A stretch of DNA of 7,711 bases. Source: an uncultured Burkholderiales bacterium. GTDB lineage: Bacteria; Pseudomonadota; Gammaproteobacteria; Burkholderiales; Burkholderiaceae_C. How positions within the stretch are numbered: the first letter of the stretch is position 1; each line of letters begins with the position of its first letter. Below the pieces are notes generated by a model that saw only the letters and a list, made by a program, of their open reading frames with translations, was not told the DNA's origin and did not search any database. Shown here in pieces: positions 6,628 through 7,711 of the stretch. The stretch spans positions 1 through 7,711 of the forward strand of contig CAIYFE010000054.1 of NCBI GenBank assembly GCA_903925445.1. The letters run 5' to 3'. Made by a program: the position numbers and the translations under genes.

Positions 6628-7272
6628 ATGGCAACCACCGAAAAAATCACCATTGCCACGCCGCCTTATTGGACGGAGGCTTGCAAGCACCTGATGAAAA
6701 AAGATCGGGTCATGAAGCGCTTGATTCCACAATTTGGTGAGGCCTGTTTGCAATCGCGCGGCGATGCGTTTGTCACTTTGGCGCGCAGCATCGTGGGGCA
6801 ACAAATCTCGGTCAAAGCAGCGCAAACCGTGTGGGACAAATTTGTCAAACTGCCCCGAAAAATGACGCCAACCCATGTGCTCAAACTCAAAGTGGACGAC
6901 ATGCGCGCCGCTGGCCTGTCGGCACGCAAGGTGGAGTATTTGGTCGATTTGGCGCTCAATTTTGACAACGGCGCTTTGCATGTCAAAGCTTGGAACGAGA
7001 TGGATGACGAGTCCATCATCGAAGAACTGGTCGCCATTCGGGGCATTGGCCGCTGGACGGCTGAAATGTTTTTGATCTTTCATTTGATGCGACCCAACGT
7101 TTTGCCACTGGACGATGTGGGTTTGATCAACGGCATCAGTCGCAATTATTTTTCCGACGAAGCCGTCAGCCGAAGCGAGGCGCGCGAGGTGGCTGCTGCT
7201 TGGGCGCCCTATTGCAGTGTTGCGACTTGGTATATTTGGCGTTCCTTGGATCCGCTGCCAGTTGCGTATTGA
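6628..7272 (+). CDS. AlkA-type DNA-3-methyladenine glycosylase (HhH-GPD family)
   Basis: This is a base-excision repair enzyme that likely removes alkylated purines such as 3-methyladenine from DNA by cutting the N-glycosidic bond. The 214-residue protein is an HhH-GPD fold. An N-terminal helical part carries LARSIVGQQISVKAA (51-65), a signature of this family. The helix-hairpin-helix follows (about 133-146, with IRGIGRWTAEMF), and then LPLDDVG (159-165), where D163 should match the catalytic Asp238 of E. coli AlkA. No four-Cys iron-sulphur cluster motif is seen at the C-terminus, which argues against endonuclease III or MutY. It lacks the extra N-terminal domain of E. coli AlkA (282 aa), so it is closer to the compact Mag/AlkA-like enzymes. 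The ATG is 3 bases after the cysS stop, with GGGAG at 6611-6615 inside cysS as a possible ribosome binding site. The precise substrate range cannot be read from the sequence. Confidence 0.92.
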   Translation: MATTEKITIATPPYWTEACKHLMKKDRVMKRLIPQFGEACLQSRGDAFVTLARSIVGQQISVKAAQTVWDKFVKLPRKMTPTHVLKLKVDDMRAAGLSARKVEYLVDLALNFDNGALHVKAWNEMDDESIIEELVAIRGIGRWTAEMFLIFHLMRPNVLPLDDVGLINGISRNYFSDEAVSRSEAREVAAAWAPYCSVATWYIWRSLDPLPVAY

Positions 7273-7277
7273 GCAGC

Positions 7278-7283
7278 AAGGAG
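7278..7283 (+). promoter_or_regulatory. Ribosome binding site fixing the TTG start of accA
   Basis: AAGGAG lies 9 bases before the TTG at 7293. It is the best Shine-Dalgarno sequence in the window and supports a non-ATG start for accA. It sits in the 20-base gap after the glycosylase stop codon. Confidence 0.8.
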
Positions 7284-7292
7284 TAATAGATT

Positions 7293-7711
7293 TTGGCTAA
7301 GAAAACTTTTCTTGATTTTGAGCAACCCATTGCCGAGCTAGAGGGCAAGATTGACGAGTTGCGGTATGTGCAAAGCGAATCCGCCGTTGATATTTCAGAA
7401 GAAATCGATCAGCTCAGCAAAAAAAGCTTGCAGCTGACCAAAGACATTTACAGCGATTTGACGCCGTGGCAAATCACCAAAATTGCGCGTCATCCCGAAC
7501 GTCCTTACACGATGGACTACATCAACGACATCTTCACCGATTTCGTGGAACTGCATGGCGATCGTCACTTTGCCGACGACTTGAGCATTGTGGGTGGCTT
7601 GGCGCGCTTTAACGGCAACGCCTGCATGGTGTTGGGACACCAAAAAGGCCGCGACACCAAAGAACGCGCAGCTCGCAACTTTGGCATGAGCCGCCCCGAG
7701 GGCTACCGCAA
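7293..7711 (+). CDS. accA: Acetyl-CoA carboxylase carboxyltransferase subunit alpha (5' part)
   Basis: AccA and AccD form the carboxyltransferase that moves the carboxyl group from biotin on the carrier protein to acetyl-CoA, giving malonyl-CoA, the first committed step of fatty acid synthesis. The first 139 residues of an expected roughly 320 are present; the rest is beyond the window edge. They match AccA along their whole length: LDFEQPIAELEGKI (7-20), a helical segment with SEEIDQLSKKS, ARHPERPYT near 74-82, HGDRHFADD and IVGGLARF, then GHQKGRDTKE and FGMSRPEGYRK at the edge. The start is TTG at 7293, chosen because it has a strong AAGGAG upstream and because FLDFEQP falls near the N-terminus as in E. 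coli AccA. There is no ATG before residue 83, so an ATG-only search misses the gene's beginning. It follows the glycosylase by 20 bases and is likely cotranscribed with cysS. Confidence 0.96.
   Translation, partial: MAKKTFLDFEQPIAELEGKIDELRYVQSESAVDISEEIDQLSKKSLQLTKDIYSDLTPWQITKIARHPERPYTMDYINDIFTDFVELHGDRHFADDLSIVGGLARFNGNACMVLGHQKGRDTKERAARNFGMSRPEGYR

Noticed and set aside
1..7711. Search for tRNA or rRNA genes, CRISPR arrays, transposases, phage or defence genes
   Set aside because: None seen; almost all of the window is occupied by recognisable housekeeping genes.

Overview
The window is an ordinary chromosomal housekeeping segment, most likely from a betaproteobacterium of the Burkholderiales, probably family Comamonadaceae. 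I infer this from the close match of the AccA, PpiB and LpxH sequences to that group as I remember them, from the gene order, and from the strong use of TTG for leucine with moderately high GC. The genus cannot be settled by eye; a Limnohabitans- or Rhodoferax-like organism would fit. There are seven complete genes and one cut by the right edge. I see no RNA gene, insertion sequence, CRISPR array, phage gene or attachment site.

Left part (1-2694): one long gene on the + strand encodes an 868-residue DUF349-repeat protein of unknown function, followed by a clear intrinsic terminator. The terminator and the last bases of this gene lie inside the 3' end of the convergent gene lpxH.

Middle part (2642-5151, - strand): a tightly packed operon reads right to left as an exported TPR protein, ppiA (periplasmic cyclophilin), ppiB (cytoplasmic cyclophilin) and lpxH (lipid A synthesis). 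The junctions are a 4-base ATGA overlap, a 2-base gap and a 7-base gap, so translational coupling is likely. The operon combines envelope protein folding with lipid A synthesis.

Right part (5251-7711, + strand): cysS is transcribed divergently from the TPR operon and is followed 3 bases later by a short AlkA-type DNA glycosylase gene. After another 20 bases comes accA, which starts with TTG behind a good ribosome binding site and runs off the window. The roughly 100-base divergent region (5152-5250) holds two GC-rich hairpins, each followed by a T run and both oriented toward cysS. The arrangement of cysS divergent from ppiB-lpxH is also known in E. coli, so this is an old conserved neighbourhood.

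I found no evidence of a new defence, mobile or biosynthetic system. The points most worth a second look are the terminator embedded in lpxH coding sequence, the double hairpin in front of cysS, and the uncharacterised DUF349 protein.
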